This document shows positions 37,925-48,425 of a stretch of 64,000 nucleotides of DNA, one piece after another. This stretch comes from Chryseobacterium sp. MEBOG06. Lineage in GTDB: Bacteria; Bacteroidota; Bacteroidia; Flavobacteriales; Weeksellaceae. Below the pieces are notes generated by a model. That model saw nothing but the letters and a program-made list of their open reading frames with translations, did not search any database and was not told the origin of the DNA. The stretch's first letter is position 1. Each line of letters begins with the position of its first letter. The stretch covers positions 1,984,001 through 2,048,000 of the forward strand of contig NZ_CP084580.1 of NCBI RefSeq assembly GCF_021869765.1, in the 5' to 3' direction. Made by a program: the position numbers and the translations under genes.

Positions 37925-38073
37925 ATGTATTTTAAAAAGGCAGCAATGAATGATGATATTGCAGAATACAATCATCTTTCTGTACGTACCATTCAGACCA
38001 GAAAAAGCGATTGAGAAAATCATTCGGAATTGATGCTGAAGTAGATCAGTACAATTGGATTGATACTGTGTAA
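37925..38073 (+). pseudogene. C-terminal remnant of a HTH regulator
   Basis: One frame from 37925 reads NDDIAEYNHLSVRTIQTRK and stops at 38014; the next frame continues RLRKSFGIDAEVDQYNW and stops at 38073. Together these resemble the end of a LuxR-like helix-turn-helix domain broken by a frameshift near 38007. There is no N-terminal domain. The assignment rests on the HTH-like pattern only. Confidence 0.35.
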
Positions 38074-38091
38074 CCTGAACCAGAATTTTTA

Positions 38092-38508
38092 CTATTCAAA
38101 AATCAATACCACAGTTCCGATAATAATCAGTAAGGCCCCTATTGCCGTTTTTAAACTCAGAGATTCACCCAGAAAAACAACAGATAAAACGATGGTTAAA
38201 GCAATACTCAGCTTATCTACAGGTGCAACCTGTGTAACTTTACCTACCTGAAGGGCTTTAAAATAGAAGATCCAGGAAAGCCCTGTTGTTATTCCCGAAA
38301 TGACAATATACATAAGATTATGTTTTGAAAGAGCAGGAATTCCTCTATATTCACTTCTTGCGAAAACAATTCCCCAGGCTACCAGTAATATAATAACACT
38401 TCTGATTGCCGTGGCCAGATTTGAATTAACTCCCGTAATTCCGATCTTGGCAAAAATAGCCGTAAGTGAAGCAAAAAATGCTGAAAGAATTGCGTATATC
38501 CACCACAT
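38092..38508 (-). CDS. small EamA-family membrane transporter
   Basis: A 138-residue protein with five predicted membrane helices, a single EamA/DMT domain rather than the usual pair, as in YnfA/EmrE-sized half transporters. Segments such as SAFFASLTAIFAKIG and the closing LLIIIGTVVLIFE are characteristic. Such half units dimerise. The substrate is unknown. It has about 200 bases of its own upstream DNA and no clear partner. Confidence 0.82.
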   Translation of the reverse strand: MWWIYAILSAFFASLTAIFAKIGITGVNSNLATAIRSVIILLVAWGIVFARSEYRGIPALSKHNLMYIVISGITTGLSWIFYFKALQVGKVTQVAPVDKLSIALTIVLSVVFLGESLSLKTAIGALLIIIGTVVLIFE

Positions 38509-38722
38509 ATTTTATGATTTTAAAATTATTGGTCTGAAGCAATGAAAAATCCTTTGAAGTTCAAATCTAAGCTACAAAAAATGATGATGGAAACAAAATG
38601 TATTTTTGTGCCTTTGCGATCAAATAACTTGTGGTGTTCTTTGTTGGATAACCGCATGGGCGCAAGGCTCTCATTCTTTATATATTAATTGAAGGAGCGA
38701 GAAAGTTAAATGTTTTCAGCTG

Positions 38723-39292
38723 TTATTTTATTTCTCTGGCTCTCTGAAACGTTTCCTCCATATTCTGTGTCAATATTCCTGGGGTGAAGGATTCCCATGG
38801 AGTACCGTCAATATGATATAATCTTTCAGTGGGAAACTGAAAACCGATTTTAGTCTCTGCCATCTGAAAATTGGAAATTGCTCCCAGAAGCCCAGCCATC
38901 CGGGTGCCGATAATCCGGGCTTTTTTCATACCGTCAAAGCCGATTGCAATTCCTTCTCCCATACTTCCTGTCCAGCGGCCAACAAGAATATAGACATTTC
39001 CCTTATAAATTTCCTTTCGTGGACTTACATACTCGGTCCAGTGCCTTAAAGTCTCATATTTCTTTTCATTAAATTCATGGGTTTGATAAGGATGCTGTTG
39101 ATCTGTAAATCTTCCCATAATAGCTCTAGCCACTGTTGAATTTCCGCCGCCGGGTGTTTCAGTAAGGTCAATGATCAGGTTTTTGTAGCTGAAAAAAACA
39201 TCAAGTACTTTGTCAAACTCAGCAATAAGCTGATTATTTCCAAGAGAATTATTAATCTTGATATACGCTGTGTTTATGTAAAAAAGCACCAA
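38723..39292 (-). pseudogene. C-terminal fragment of an S41 (C-terminal processing) peptidase
   Basis: From about residue 10 the frame reads a complete S41 catalytic core: NLIIDLTETPGGGNSTVAR and GRWTGSMGEGIAIGF, where Ser110 of TGSMGEG is the nucleophile. The matching N-terminus with signal peptide is at 40297-40487 on the same strand, about 1 kb away, with an IS3-type remnant and an unrelated membrane-protein gene between them. The middle of the enzyme is missing. The first nine residues come from the junction and are not family-like, so the fragment is probably not functional. Confidence 0.75.
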
Positions 39293-39334
39293 TTAAGGTG
39301 TTTTATTTATTTCAAAAAATATATTTTTATAATA

Positions 39335-39733
39335 TTATTCAATCTTATTTCTAAAAACTAATACTATTGACAGTATTGAGCTAACAATAAATAATAGTGA
39401 AGGATAAATAAACCAATTATTTATCCTTTTATAATTATTTGAATCATAAACTCCAGTTATAAGAATTAATGCGATAAATAAACTTATAAAACAAAATATT
39501 AAAAGATATCTTTCTTTATATCCCTTACATGATAAAAATACTATAAAAGATCCTATAAGAAATACCATACCCAATCCTTCCCATAAAATACCATATTCGG
39601 GATTTAAAATATCAGAGATAAATTGATATAATGACATAAGTATAATTCCTATATTTAGTGTGTCATGTTGACCTATACCTTGTGTGAACAAAAAGGTAAC
39701 TATTGCGATAATCTTAAGAATTTTTATAGCCAT
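39335..39733 (-). CDS. hypothetical four-helix membrane protein
   Basis: A 132-residue, AT-rich frame with four hydrophobic segments (about 5-35, 50-68, 78-95, 108-127). I recognise no family. It lies inside the broken S41 gene beside the IS3 remnant, so it probably arrived with the rearrangement. Confidence 0.55.
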   Translation of the reverse strand: MAIKILKIIAIVTFLFTQGIGQHDTLNIGIILMSLYQFISDILNPEYGILWEGLGMVFLIGSFIVFLSCKGYKERYLLIFCFISLFIALILITGVYDSNNYKRINNWFIYPSLLFIVSSILSIVLVFRNKIE

Positions 39734-39855
39734 TATTTACAATTTCTTTTAGTTTGAGGAGCGTTACCGTTTGTGCTGGTGAAGACTTCCCGTTTTGGTA
39801 AACTTCCCTGTTTTTCAAACAAATTAAAATTATTAAATTTAGTTTGTTAAACCAT

Positions 39856-40122
39856 ATGAAAAAGAGCAAATTTTCAGAACATCAGATTATCAATTTTCTG
39901 AAAGAATATGAATCTGGGAAATCGACAAAAGATATTTGTCGTGAACATGGTATTTTCGCACCTACTTTCTACCAGTGGAAACGGAAGTATGGAGGAATGG
40001 ATGCACAGCATCTTAAGGAGCTTAAAGCTTTACAAGAAGAAAATGCTCGTCTTAAGCGTATGTTCGCGGATCTGAGCCTGGATCATCGTATTTTAAAGGA
40101 TATCATAGAAAAAAAGCTTTAA
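39856..40122 (+). CDS. IS3-family transposase OrfA
   Basis: An 88-residue helix-turn-helix protein from ATG 39856: QIINFLKEYESGKSTKDICR, then PTFYQWKRKYGG, then a leucine-rich coiled segment LKALQEENARLKRM. The tail AEKKL-like end contains an A7G slippery run (about 40112-40119), the usual -1 frameshift site leading into OrfB. It is part of a truncated element and so can no longer transpose on its own. Confidence 0.85.
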   Translation: MKKSKFSEHQIINFLKEYESGKSTKDICREHGIFAPTFYQWKRKYGGMDAQHLKELKALQEENARLKRMFADLSLDHRILKDIIEKKL

Positions 40123-40308
40123 AGCTCTGCGAACGAAAAGAGTTGGCTGAAGGGATAATTAGTGAAACAGGAATCAGTGTTCATAGCGCTTGTAAAATCG
40201 TTTGTATGATTCGTAGTATGTATTATTATGGGCATAAAAGGGATGACCCTGTTATTTCAAAATACTGGATTTAGCAGCCAGGTATCCTGCAAGGGGATTT
40301 GAAGCATA
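40117..40308 (+). pseudogene. IS3-family OrfB remnant
   Basis: In the -1 frame after the A-run: KKALKLCERKELAEGIISET, then MYYYGHKRDD, ending at a stop near 40275. In another frame LDLAARYPARGFEAYY follows, a well-known OrfB block. The DDE catalytic core is lost. Confidence 0.75.
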
Positions 40309-40487
40309 TTATATATCCTTTACCTTTTTCAGTCAATCTGCTGCTGATCAAGGTAAGCGTAATTTTCGTTAATATCTGACCAGAATTCAAAGAAATATTT
40401 TTGATAAAGATTCTGGGCAAAACTTAAATTTCCAAAAGATAAGAATGCCGTCAGCAGTAGGAACTGCAGCAGTTTTTTAATATTCAT
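40297..40487 (-). pseudogene. N-terminal fragment of the S41 peptidase
   Basis: ATG at 40487 gives a signal peptide (MNIKKLLQFLLLTAFLSFG, then NLSFAQ) and NLYQKYFFEFWSDINENYAY, the usual N-terminal helix of this peptidase family. The frame stops at 40329, where the family's IDW lacks one G (TGA in place of TGG); beyond this, KKVKDI is still readable to about 40300, where IS3 sequence begins. Confidence 0.7.
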
Positions 40488-40638
40488 CAGGGTTATTATA
40501 TTTTTGTCTAATGTATAAGACAATTTTTTAATTATTATAATAAAAACTAAGGTTGTTTTATATAGATTTTCCTGCTTCTATCATAACAAGGTAAAAATAG
40601 AAACAATGCTTATCTCCTAAAAAATTTTCATGTTCGGA

Positions 40639-41592
40639 CTATGAAGAAAACTCATCCAGCATATCTGCTGAAGGAACAAAAAACAAAGTCCCCGTCTTTG
40701 CAGTACTGAAATCCAGAATCCTGTCGTAGTTTCCCGGTGGGTCACCAATAAACATATTCGTCAGCATTTTTTCCACTGTACTGAAAGTACTCGCATAGCA
40801 GATAAAATAGGTTCCCATTTCATTGGTGGAAACATTTCCGAACGGCATATTGTCTCTTACCACTTTAAAATCATCTCCTACATTGGCCAGTGCGATATGA
40901 GAGTTTTTGGGTTTTACATCATCATCCATCTCAATATCCTGTTCCTTTGATCTTCCGATTACCTTTTCCTGATCCTCCACAGAAAGCGACTTCCACGCAT
41001 TCATATTATGGATATACTTTTGCACAAAAAGATAACTTCCCCCTTTGTATTGAGGATCCGAATCTCCGATAACGGCAAAGTAATCACGGTCTTTTCCATG
41101 CGGATTTTCAGTTCCGTCCACAAAACCTAAAATAGACCGGCTGTCCCAGTAGCGGAATCCCTGAACCTCTGTCACACAGTCCGCAATTTCTCGCATAAAA
41201 TCGGAAATGGTAGAAGCCATATCATAAGCAAAGCTTTTCTCATCCGCACGAATATGGAAATGGAGATCTCCGCGGGTGCTTACTGCTGTATGCTTGCTGC
41301 CTTTTATTTCTTCAAACTTTTTAAACTCCTTTGGCAATGGGGTAGAAAGTCCCAGCTCCATCCACGCTTCATAACCAATTCCCATTACACAACTTGCTTT
41401 GGCATCCGGAAAACGGTCCAGGGCCGAGTTGTTCAGATTAATGATCAGAGCACACATTCTCTGAAATACGGATTTAATTTTAGAAGGATCGGCATCCTGC
41501 TTAAAATTCCACACCAGAAAATAGGTATTGTTGTTAGGATAATCCGTGACATTTTGAGAATTCATGTTTTTTTGTGTTTCGTTTGTTGGCAT
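40639..41592 (-). CDS. Dyp-type heme peroxidase
   Basis: A 317-residue dye-decolourising peroxidase. The GxxDG motif is LGFVDGTENP (Asp159), and the heme-proximal His is in DDVKPKNSHIALA (His232). It lacks a Tat or Sec signal, so it is cytosolic or an encapsulin cargo type; no encapsulin gene lies nearby. It uses hydrogen peroxide to oxidise dyes, phenolics or porphyrinogens. A second ATG nine codons later is an alternative start. Confidence 0.93.
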   Translation of the reverse strand: MPTNETQKNMNSQNVTDYPNNNTYFLVWNFKQDADPSKIKSVFQRMCALIINLNNSALDRFPDAKASCVMGIGYEAWMELGLSTPLPKEFKKFEEIKGSKHTAVSTRGDLHFHIRADEKSFAYDMASTISDFMREIADCVTEVQGFRYWDSRSILGFVDGTENPHGKDRDYFAVIGDSDPQYKGGSYLFVQKYIHNMNAWKSLSVEDQEKVIGRSKEQDIEMDDDVKPKNSHIALANVGDDFKVVRDNMPFGNVSTNEMGTYFICYASTFSTVEKMLTNMFIGDPPGNYDRILDFSTAKTGTLFFVPSADMLDEFSS

Positions 41593-42105
41593 TTCTAACT
41601 TTTCTAATAATTAATGTAATGAAGAATAAAATTATGACATTACTTTATTTTTACAATAAACAATTTATTACATTTTTTTCACAAATCATGATTTCTGTAT
41701 TTAGATTTTTACTTATTAAGCAAGCCAAAAAATGAGTATTATTGTAACAGAGTTAATTTGTGGGGTCAGGAATCTTGGGGACTCTTGCATCCTATCATAA
41801 GAAATAGAATTTTGAAAAAATTTTATGATGCTGAGGCTACTTATTTTCCAGCGGTTAATAATGAAAGAAATAAATGTTTTTTTGATGATTAGCTCTTTAA
41901 AATCTAATGAAAAAAGCATGATCCCGAAGTCTGTAAAAAAGTAAATGAAATGCTTTAACGAGAAGGCATTCAAAGAGCATAATTATTATTAATATTGTAT
42001 GATGAAACAACACTGTTTTTAAAAGCAGCTTTTCGCAGTCGGAATTGTTGATAATAGGGCAGTTCAAAAAATAATTTTCAGATTGATACTTAACAAAAAA
42101 ATAGT
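41593..42105. other. gap with possible gene remnants
   Basis: About 510 AT-rich bases. One plus frame (about 41731-41899) reads WGQESWGLLHPIIRNRILKK and FYDAEATYFPAVNNERNK without a start codon, and could be a decayed gene. A minus-strand frame of 85 codons covers the same stretch but is not convincing. No strong hairpin was seen. Confidence 0.3.
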
Positions 42106-43023
42106 ATGATTATAAGGAAGAAGGAACATTGGTTCAAAATGCTTTTTGTGTGGCATGGTTCTGTATTGCCGGCATTGCTGCCAAGGCTTTTTTTACTCTT
42201 TATTTTATCACTGGGTATAGTCTATCTGCGTGGTATTATTTTCTCTTTTAAGATACCCCTTAATCCGGCTCCGCTAACTTTGTTTGGTTTTGTACTTGCT
42301 TTATTTTTAGGATTCAGAAATAATGCAAGCTATGACAGGTTCTGGGAAGGACGAAAATTATGGGGAGCCTTATTGAATACGGCACGGTCATTAACCCGTC
42401 AGGCTTTGACCCTGAAAAATAATAAAGAAACAAGTCTTTCTGTACCTGATTTCATCAACTTACTGGGAGCTTTTATCTTTGCTTTGAAACATCAGCTGAG
42501 AGGAACAGATGCCTATGAAGATTTAAAACACAGACTTTCTAATGACCAGCTGGAAATAGTTGTACAATCTAAATATAAACCAGCCGTTATTATGCGTTTA
42601 CTGGCAGAATGGGTACAGAAAGCAAAAGAAGAGGAGAGTATAGACTCTATTCAGCAGTCACGTTTCGATGAAAACTTTGATAAACTTTCTGATATTGTAG
42701 GAGGGTGTGAAAGAATTGTTTCTACTCCTATTCCGTATAGCTACAGGGTATTGTTGCACCGTACGGTATACATATACTGCTTTCTTCTACCTTTCGGACT
42801 CGTAGACTCTCTTGGATGGTTTACTCCACTTATTGTTGTGTTTGTAGCCTATACATTTGTGGCATTTGAAGCCATTGCTGATGAAATTGAAGAGCCATTC
42901 GGTACAGAGGCCAATGATCTGGCATTGAACAGTATGAGTGTGATGATTGATGAAACCATTCATGAGATGGGCGGAAAAAAGCTGGATGTATCTCAAAAAG
43001 TGGCACAGCATATCATTGATTGA
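42106..43023 (+). CDS. bestrophin-family ion channel protein
   Basis: A 305-residue membrane protein of the UPF0187/bestrophin family. The N-terminal helix region contains WHGSVLPALLPRLFLL, followed by LGFRNNASYDRFWEGRKLWG, the most conserved block of prokaryotic bestrophins. The C-terminus has GLVDSLGWFTPL and EEPFGTEANDLAL. Homologues form pentameric channels, for cations in bacteria studied so far. Its stop is five bases from the convergent phzF-like stop. Confidence 0.92.
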   Translation: MIIRKKEHWFKMLFVWHGSVLPALLPRLFLLFILSLGIVYLRGIIFSFKIPLNPAPLTLFGFVLALFLGFRNNASYDRFWEGRKLWGALLNTARSLTRQALTLKNNKETSLSVPDFINLLGAFIFALKHQLRGTDAYEDLKHRLSNDQLEIVVQSKYKPAVIMRLLAEWVQKAKEEESIDSIQQSRFDENFDKLSDIVGGCERIVSTPIPYSYRVLLHRTVYIYCFLLPFGLVDSLGWFTPLIVVFVAYTFVAFEAIADEIEEPFGTEANDLALNSMSVMIDETIHEMGGKKLDVSQKVAQHIID

Positions 43024-43028
43024 TACTA

Positions 43029-43940
43029 CTAAATCTGCATCACTGTGCGGAATACACTTACTGCATTTCCGGTAATTTTAATCGTTTCGGGTATGCTGTC
43101 AGTGACAGTGACCTCTACCTTTATTTCGCCGATTCGGTTGATGGTTTCTCCCTGTCTTCCTTTAAACTCAAAAGTTCCGTCAGTAATTTCTATAATTTTG
43201 TTTTGAATGAGATATCCACCCAGCGGTCCATTGGCATTACCCGTCACAGGATCTTCCGAAATACCGATTGCGGGAGCAAACATTCTTCCATAAGTAAGGA
43301 TATTCTGATCGTCAGAATCAAAAGTAAATACAAAATAGCCATTACAGTTTATTATTTTGCTTAGTTGTATCAAAGCTGTAAAATCAGGTTTAAGACTATT
43401 TAATGTATTTCTGTTTTTAATCCCGATCATTACTTTTGAATGACCTGTAGAGGCAATTTGTAGAGGGCATTTTTCATCAAGATCTTCCATTTTTAATCCC
43501 AGAGCCTTAGCAATTTTCCGGATGGTTGCGGTATCAAAAGCCGGACTTAGATGAAACCCTCCCTGGGTCATTGTAATTTGATAATCATCTGTTGTTCTTT
43601 CGATACAGACAGGTAAAACTCCAACCTGAGTATTGATTTTAATGGTACAGGATTCCAGTCGATCCTCAATGGCTTTTGCATAAAGCGCTCCAATAGTAGC
43701 ATGCCCACAGACCGGAACTTCTGTTGTTGGAGTAAAATAGCGCACATGGTAATCAAAATCGTTATTTTCAGAGGCTGGTCTGAACACGAATGCTGTTTCT
43801 GAATTATTCAGTTCCCTGGCGATTAACTGCATTTCTTCAGCTGTAAGATTTTCAGCATTTAATACTACACCTGCAGGATTTCCTTTAAATTTTTCTTTCG
43901 TAAATGAATCAATCTGATACACAATTACTTCCTTCGTCAT
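43029..43940 (-). CDS. PhzF-family isomerase
   Basis: A 303-residue protein with the diaminopimelate-epimerase-like double fold. FKGNPAGVVL at the start, the catalytic Glu in LNNSETAFVF, CGHATIGALYA, and DPVTGNANGPLGGYL near the end are typical. PhzF itself acts in phenazine synthesis, but most homologues, like this isolated one, have unknown substrates. It is followed upstream by the TetX-like gene on the same strand (about 90 bases between). Confidence 0.88.
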   Translation of the reverse strand: MTKEVIVYQIDSFTKEKFKGNPAGVVLNAENLTAEEMQLIARELNNSETAFVFRPASENNDFDYHVRYFTPTTEVPVCGHATIGALYAKAIEDRLESCTIKINTQVGVLPVCIERTTDDYQITMTQGGFHLSPAFDTATIRKIAKALGLKMEDLDEKCPLQIASTGHSKVMIGIKNRNTLNSLKPDFTALIQLSKIINCNGYFVFTFDSDDQNILTYGRMFAPAIGISEDPVTGNANGPLGGYLIQNKIIEITDGTFEFKGRQGETINRIGEIKVEVTVTDSIPETIKITGNAVSVFRTVMQI

Positions 43941-44029
43941 AAATTGTTGTATACAAGTAAAGATAGGAATAAAACTAATGTAAACACGGTATCCGTCATC
44001 TGTTCAGACCCTATTTTTACAATAACCGG

Positions 44030-45151
<1,122 letters not shown>

Positions 45152-45240
45152 TTATATTGTTATAGTGTAGTACAAAATTGAGCAATGTTTTAAGAATAAA
45201 ATAACTATATTAGACCTCAAAATAGCTGTAAAAGACTTTT

Positions 45241-46203
45241 ATGGAAAATAATGATCGCACAGTTCCGGATGTTCTGAAAAAGCTCGCTGATTTATTAGGA
45301 ACAGAATTAATAGACAGAAAGCTGGAAATTCCGCCTCAGTTTGGAAGCGGATATTGTACCGGATTTATTTTTAATGAACATATCCGGATGCTGATCAGTA
45401 ATTATGAACTTAAAAAAGATATTCCTATTGAAAACAAAGATATTAATGGGGCAAAGAAAATGATATTTTTTAAATTTCAGAATGTATTTCCCGGAATTGA
45501 AGCATCAGGGAAAGGATTGCATCCATCAGATGTACCCTCCGTTTTAATAGGTACAAGCCGTATCAATACCGATGAGGTGATTTCAATTCATAGCAATACC
45601 GCTACCATTAATATCGAAATAGATGCAGCTTACCTGAGTGGGCTCTTTACTTTATCAGAACAGTCGCCGGTTTTACAGAGTCTTTTGCAGAATTCTCAGC
45701 CTTTGCTCTTTGAACAGATGATCTGTCCTTCTTTGCAATGGGTTGTAGATGAGATTGTTTCCGGGCAGTCCAATGAAACTTTTACACTTTTTTTCTTAAG
45801 GGTAAAAGCCGAAGAATTAATTTGCAGATTGCTTATGGAACTTGAAAAAAGAGATGAAAAACGTCTTTATGATTTGAATTCCCACGACATACAAACCATT
45901 TATAAAGTCAAAAAAGAGATTCTTGAACGTTTGGAAATTCCGCCGGTTATCAACGAACTTTCATCACGGGCAGGCATGAGTCCTACCAAGCTGAAACGGT
46001 TATTCAAACAGGTTTTTGGAAACAGTATTTTCAGTTATTATCAGGAGTTTAGAATGAAAGAAGCCGCTTTTATGTTGCGTGAAAAAAAATATACGGTCTC
46101 TGAAGTTGGCTATAAGCTGGGATTCACCAATCTGAGCCATTTTTCAAAAATATTTCTGGAACATACCGGAATGAAGCCTAAGCAGTATTCTATGATAAAC
46201 TGA
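45241..46203 (+). CDS. AraC-family transcriptional regulator
   Basis: A 320-residue regulator. The N-terminal 210 residues have no obvious cupin signature and resemble the PchR-type sensor region. The C-terminal double HTH (about 220-318) has INELSSRAGMSPTKLKRLFK and VSEVGYKLGFTNLSHFSKIF, then GMKPKQY. Divergent from the TetX-like gene, it is the likely regulator of that gene. Confidence 0.88.
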   Translation: MENNDRTVPDVLKKLADLLGTELIDRKLEIPPQFGSGYCTGFIFNEHIRMLISNYELKKDIPIENKDINGAKKMIFFKFQNVFPGIEASGKGLHPSDVPSVLIGTSRINTDEVISIHSNTATINIEIDAAYLSGLFTLSEQSPVLQSLLQNSQPLLFEQMICPSLQWVVDEIVSGQSNETFTLFFLRVKAEELICRLLMELEKRDEKRLYDLNSHDIQTIYKVKKEILERLEIPPVINELSSRAGMSPTKLKRLFKQVFGNSIFSYYQEFRMKEAAFMLREKKYTVSEVGYKLGFTNLSHFSKIFLEHTGMKPKQYSMIN

Positions 46204-46351
46204 AAGGGAAATTCTGCCAGCATCCCTGCTTCATAAAAAGATCAGATACTCCCTTCCTTACATTTATATTGTCAGAATTCTTGGTAAAAACAATTGATAT
46301 TTCATTATTATAAACCGATAATAGGGCTGTGATCTGCTTTTCTATTACAAA

Positions 46352-46383
46352 AAACCACAGTCTATTTTAGTAAACTGTGGTTT
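46352..46383. terminator. bidirectional terminator hairpin
   Basis: AAACCACAGT (46352-46361) and ACTGTGGTTT (46374-46383) between convergent genes. Confidence 0.8.
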
Positions 46384-46404
46384 CTCGCAATAAGAATTAT
46401 TTAA

Positions 46405-46818
46405 CTAGGATTCTGTTTTCAGATAGCCAAAATGCAAGGCTGGCTCTTTTCCGAATAAACAGGAAAAAATATTCTGAAACTCATGAATATATTTGCATCG
46501 TATAGCATTACCATATATTTTCAGCCCTTCAAGGATCTTTCTGGAGCTTAGGTCAATATCGTATTTTATAAATGCTTCCGGTCTTTCATACCGGATTCTC
46601 TGATCTGAGGTGTATGTTCTTGAAAAACCGAATTTTTCAAGCCATTCCTCGGTTATTTTGATAGGCTTAATAGAATCTGCCGGGACCGAGATACTTTCAA
46701 TATCATTTTCAATTTTAACAAAATATGCCTGCTTGATACTCTGAAAAATTTCAGTGATCGTATAAATCTGATTTTTGTACTCGACTAAGTTTTTGATTTT
46801 AAGATCCGCTACGTTCAT
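46405..46818 (-). CDS. hypothetical protein of a widespread Bacteroidota family
   Basis: A 137-residue cytosolic protein. The pattern LKIKNLVEYKNQIYTITEI, then IKPIKITEEWLEKFGF and the C-terminal KYIHEFQNIFSCLFGKEPAL, is one I recognise from many small Bacteroidota proteins, frequently in prophages, but its function is not known. No phage genes surround it here. Confidence 0.72.
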   Translation of the reverse strand: MNVADLKIKNLVEYKNQIYTITEIFQSIKQAYFVKIENDIESISVPADSIKPIKITEEWLEKFGFSRTYTSDQRIRYERPEAFIKYDIDLSSRKILEGLKIYGNAIRCKYIHEFQNIFSCLFGKEPALHFGYLKTES

Positions 46819-46989
46819 AATATTTTGATTTTTAGAGATGATGTGATTCTATAAAGTTAGCAAATACTATGCCCGGCATCTAAATATTGCTCCCAGGTTT
46901 GATGAAGCTTAAGTTAAATTTTCAGTATAATTAATTAATAATGTGTTAAAATATAAGCTTATTGTTAATTTTTACTTAAAAAAATATAA

Positions 46990-48192
46990 TTATTGGATTC
47001 TTTTTCCTTCTTTAGACGTATTAGCCGTTGCAAGGAAAAGCGCAATGATGACAGCCACTGTAAGAATAGCGATAAATATATTCCATGAGTAGGCATGAAG
47101 AAGATATCCGGTACCACTTCCCAGAATACTTGAACCAAAATAATAAAACAGCCAGTAAATAGAAGTTGCAGAGGATTTTCCGCGTTTAGCATAAAGTGCT
47201 GTCATCTGGCTGGCCATAGTATGTGCTGAAAAAAATGAAAGAGTAAAAAGGCCAAGTCCAAAAATAAGGAGATAAATATTTTCTGATAAGAGTAATAAAG
47301 CTCCCGCCAGCATAAAAAGAATAGAACCTTTTAAAATATCATTCATCCGGAACCTTTTGGAAAGCTTCCCCACAATCATAGTCCCGAATACCCCGAAAAT
47401 ATACATTAAAAATATAAAAGCAATGATAAAGTGGCTTAGAGAAAATGGTTTAGCCTCAAGTCTGAAAGTAAGGTAATTATATACACTCACAAAGGTTCCC
47501 ATAAGCAGAGCTGCAATGAAATATAAACGAAGCATATATGGATTCGTCAGGAAAAACTTCATTTGCTTAACCTTTAAATGATAGTCTGTTTTCTGTGGAT
47601 TGAAGAATCTTGATTCAGGAAAAAGTTTCCAGAATACAACACCCAGAATTAAACTTTCAATTCCAATGATCAGAACAGCATTTCGCCATCCCAGCTCTCC
47701 CGCAATAAGAGTTGCCAGTATTCTCCCGCTCATTCCGCCAATTGTATTGCCGCTGAGATACATGCTGATAGCCATCGGTACAGCTAAGGAACTTACTTCT
47801 TCCGTAAGATAGGCGAGGGCAACGGCTGATACTCCCGATACAACAAAACCTTTCAGTACACCGATTGCAATCAGAATGCTCAGACTGGGAATCCAGGTTG
47901 AAATAATCGTAAGCAGAGCAGATGAAACCAAAGAAAATACCATCAGTTTCTTTCTTGAATAACTGTCAGCTTTAAAAGCAAAAAACAATAATCCCAATGC
48001 CATTCCAATGGTAGATGATGATACAAGCAATGAAGTATCACCTACAGATACATTAAAATGTTCCGCAGCCATGGGCAGCATCGGCTGAAAAAGATAAAGT
48101 TGTGCAAATACGGAGAGCCCGGAAAAGAAAATACAAAGTTTTATATATCGGAAACGTTGGCTTCCCTGATCAGCTTTTTCAGATAAATTCAT
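46990..48192 (-). CDS. MFS transporter (YnfM-like)
   Basis: A 400-residue permease with about 12 helices. FAQLYLFQPMLPMAAEHFNV in helix 1 and the loop-2 motif KADSYSRKKLMVF place it with YnfM/arabinose-efflux-type MFS exporters. It is monocistronic; a 230-base gap with a hairpin separates it from the upstream response regulator gene. The substrate is unknown. Confidence 0.86.
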   Translation of the reverse strand: MNLSEKADQGSQRFRYIKLCIFFSGLSVFAQLYLFQPMLPMAAEHFNVSVGDTSLLVSSSTIGMALGLLFFAFKADSYSRKKLMVFSLVSSALLTIISTWIPSLSILIAIGVLKGFVVSGVSAVALAYLTEEVSSLAVPMAISMYLSGNTIGGMSGRILATLIAGELGWRNAVLIIGIESLILGVVFWKLFPESRFFNPQKTDYHLKVKQMKFFLTNPYMLRLYFIAALLMGTFVSVYNYLTFRLEAKPFSLSHFIIAFIFLMYIFGVFGTMIVGKLSKRFRMNDILKGSILFMLAGALLLLSENIYLLIFGLGLFTLSFFSAHTMASQMTALYAKRGKSSATSIYWLFYYFGSSILGSGTGYLLHAYSWNIFIAILTVAVIIALFLATANTSKEGKRIQ

Positions 48193-48351
48193 GTTTTTTT
48201 GCAGTTAAAATGCACTGATTTCACAGAAAATTTAATCATACAAAGTTCCAGATTATTTTTCGAATTTAAAAATCATTATTTCAATGATGTTTATTGGTAA
48301 AACAGATTAATAGATCTGTTATCATGATAAATAATAGGGTTGACTTTTTCC

Positions 48352-48383
48352 CAGGGCCGGATGACTGTTTAAATCCGGCCCTG
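48352..48383. terminator. hairpin downstream of the response regulator gene
   Basis: An 11-bp GC-rich stem: CAGGGCCGGAT (48352-48362) with ATCCGGCCCTG (48373-48383), 43 bases beyond the regulator stop on the minus strand. The T-rich side is on the plus strand, so its direction is uncertain. Confidence 0.65.
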
Positions 48384-48425
48384 ATTTTAATAAAAGAATG
48401 AATCGGCGAAAATATAAAGGGCTTA

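Larger units (their letters stand above)
39772..40308 (+). mobile_element. IS3-family insertion sequence remnant
   Basis: It contains an intact orfA and a frameshifted, internally deleted orfB. A TG-starting possible left end is near 39772; the right side stops abruptly in the S41 gene at about 40300-40310. No right inverted repeat or target duplication could be identified, so the element is truncated. Confidence 0.7.

Noticed and set aside
41716..41973. 85-codon minus frame
   Set aside because: Composition driven by AT-richness; no family and no promoter.
40639..42105. Encapsulin partner for the DyP peroxidase
   Set aside because: No capsid-like gene is present in the surrounding sequence.
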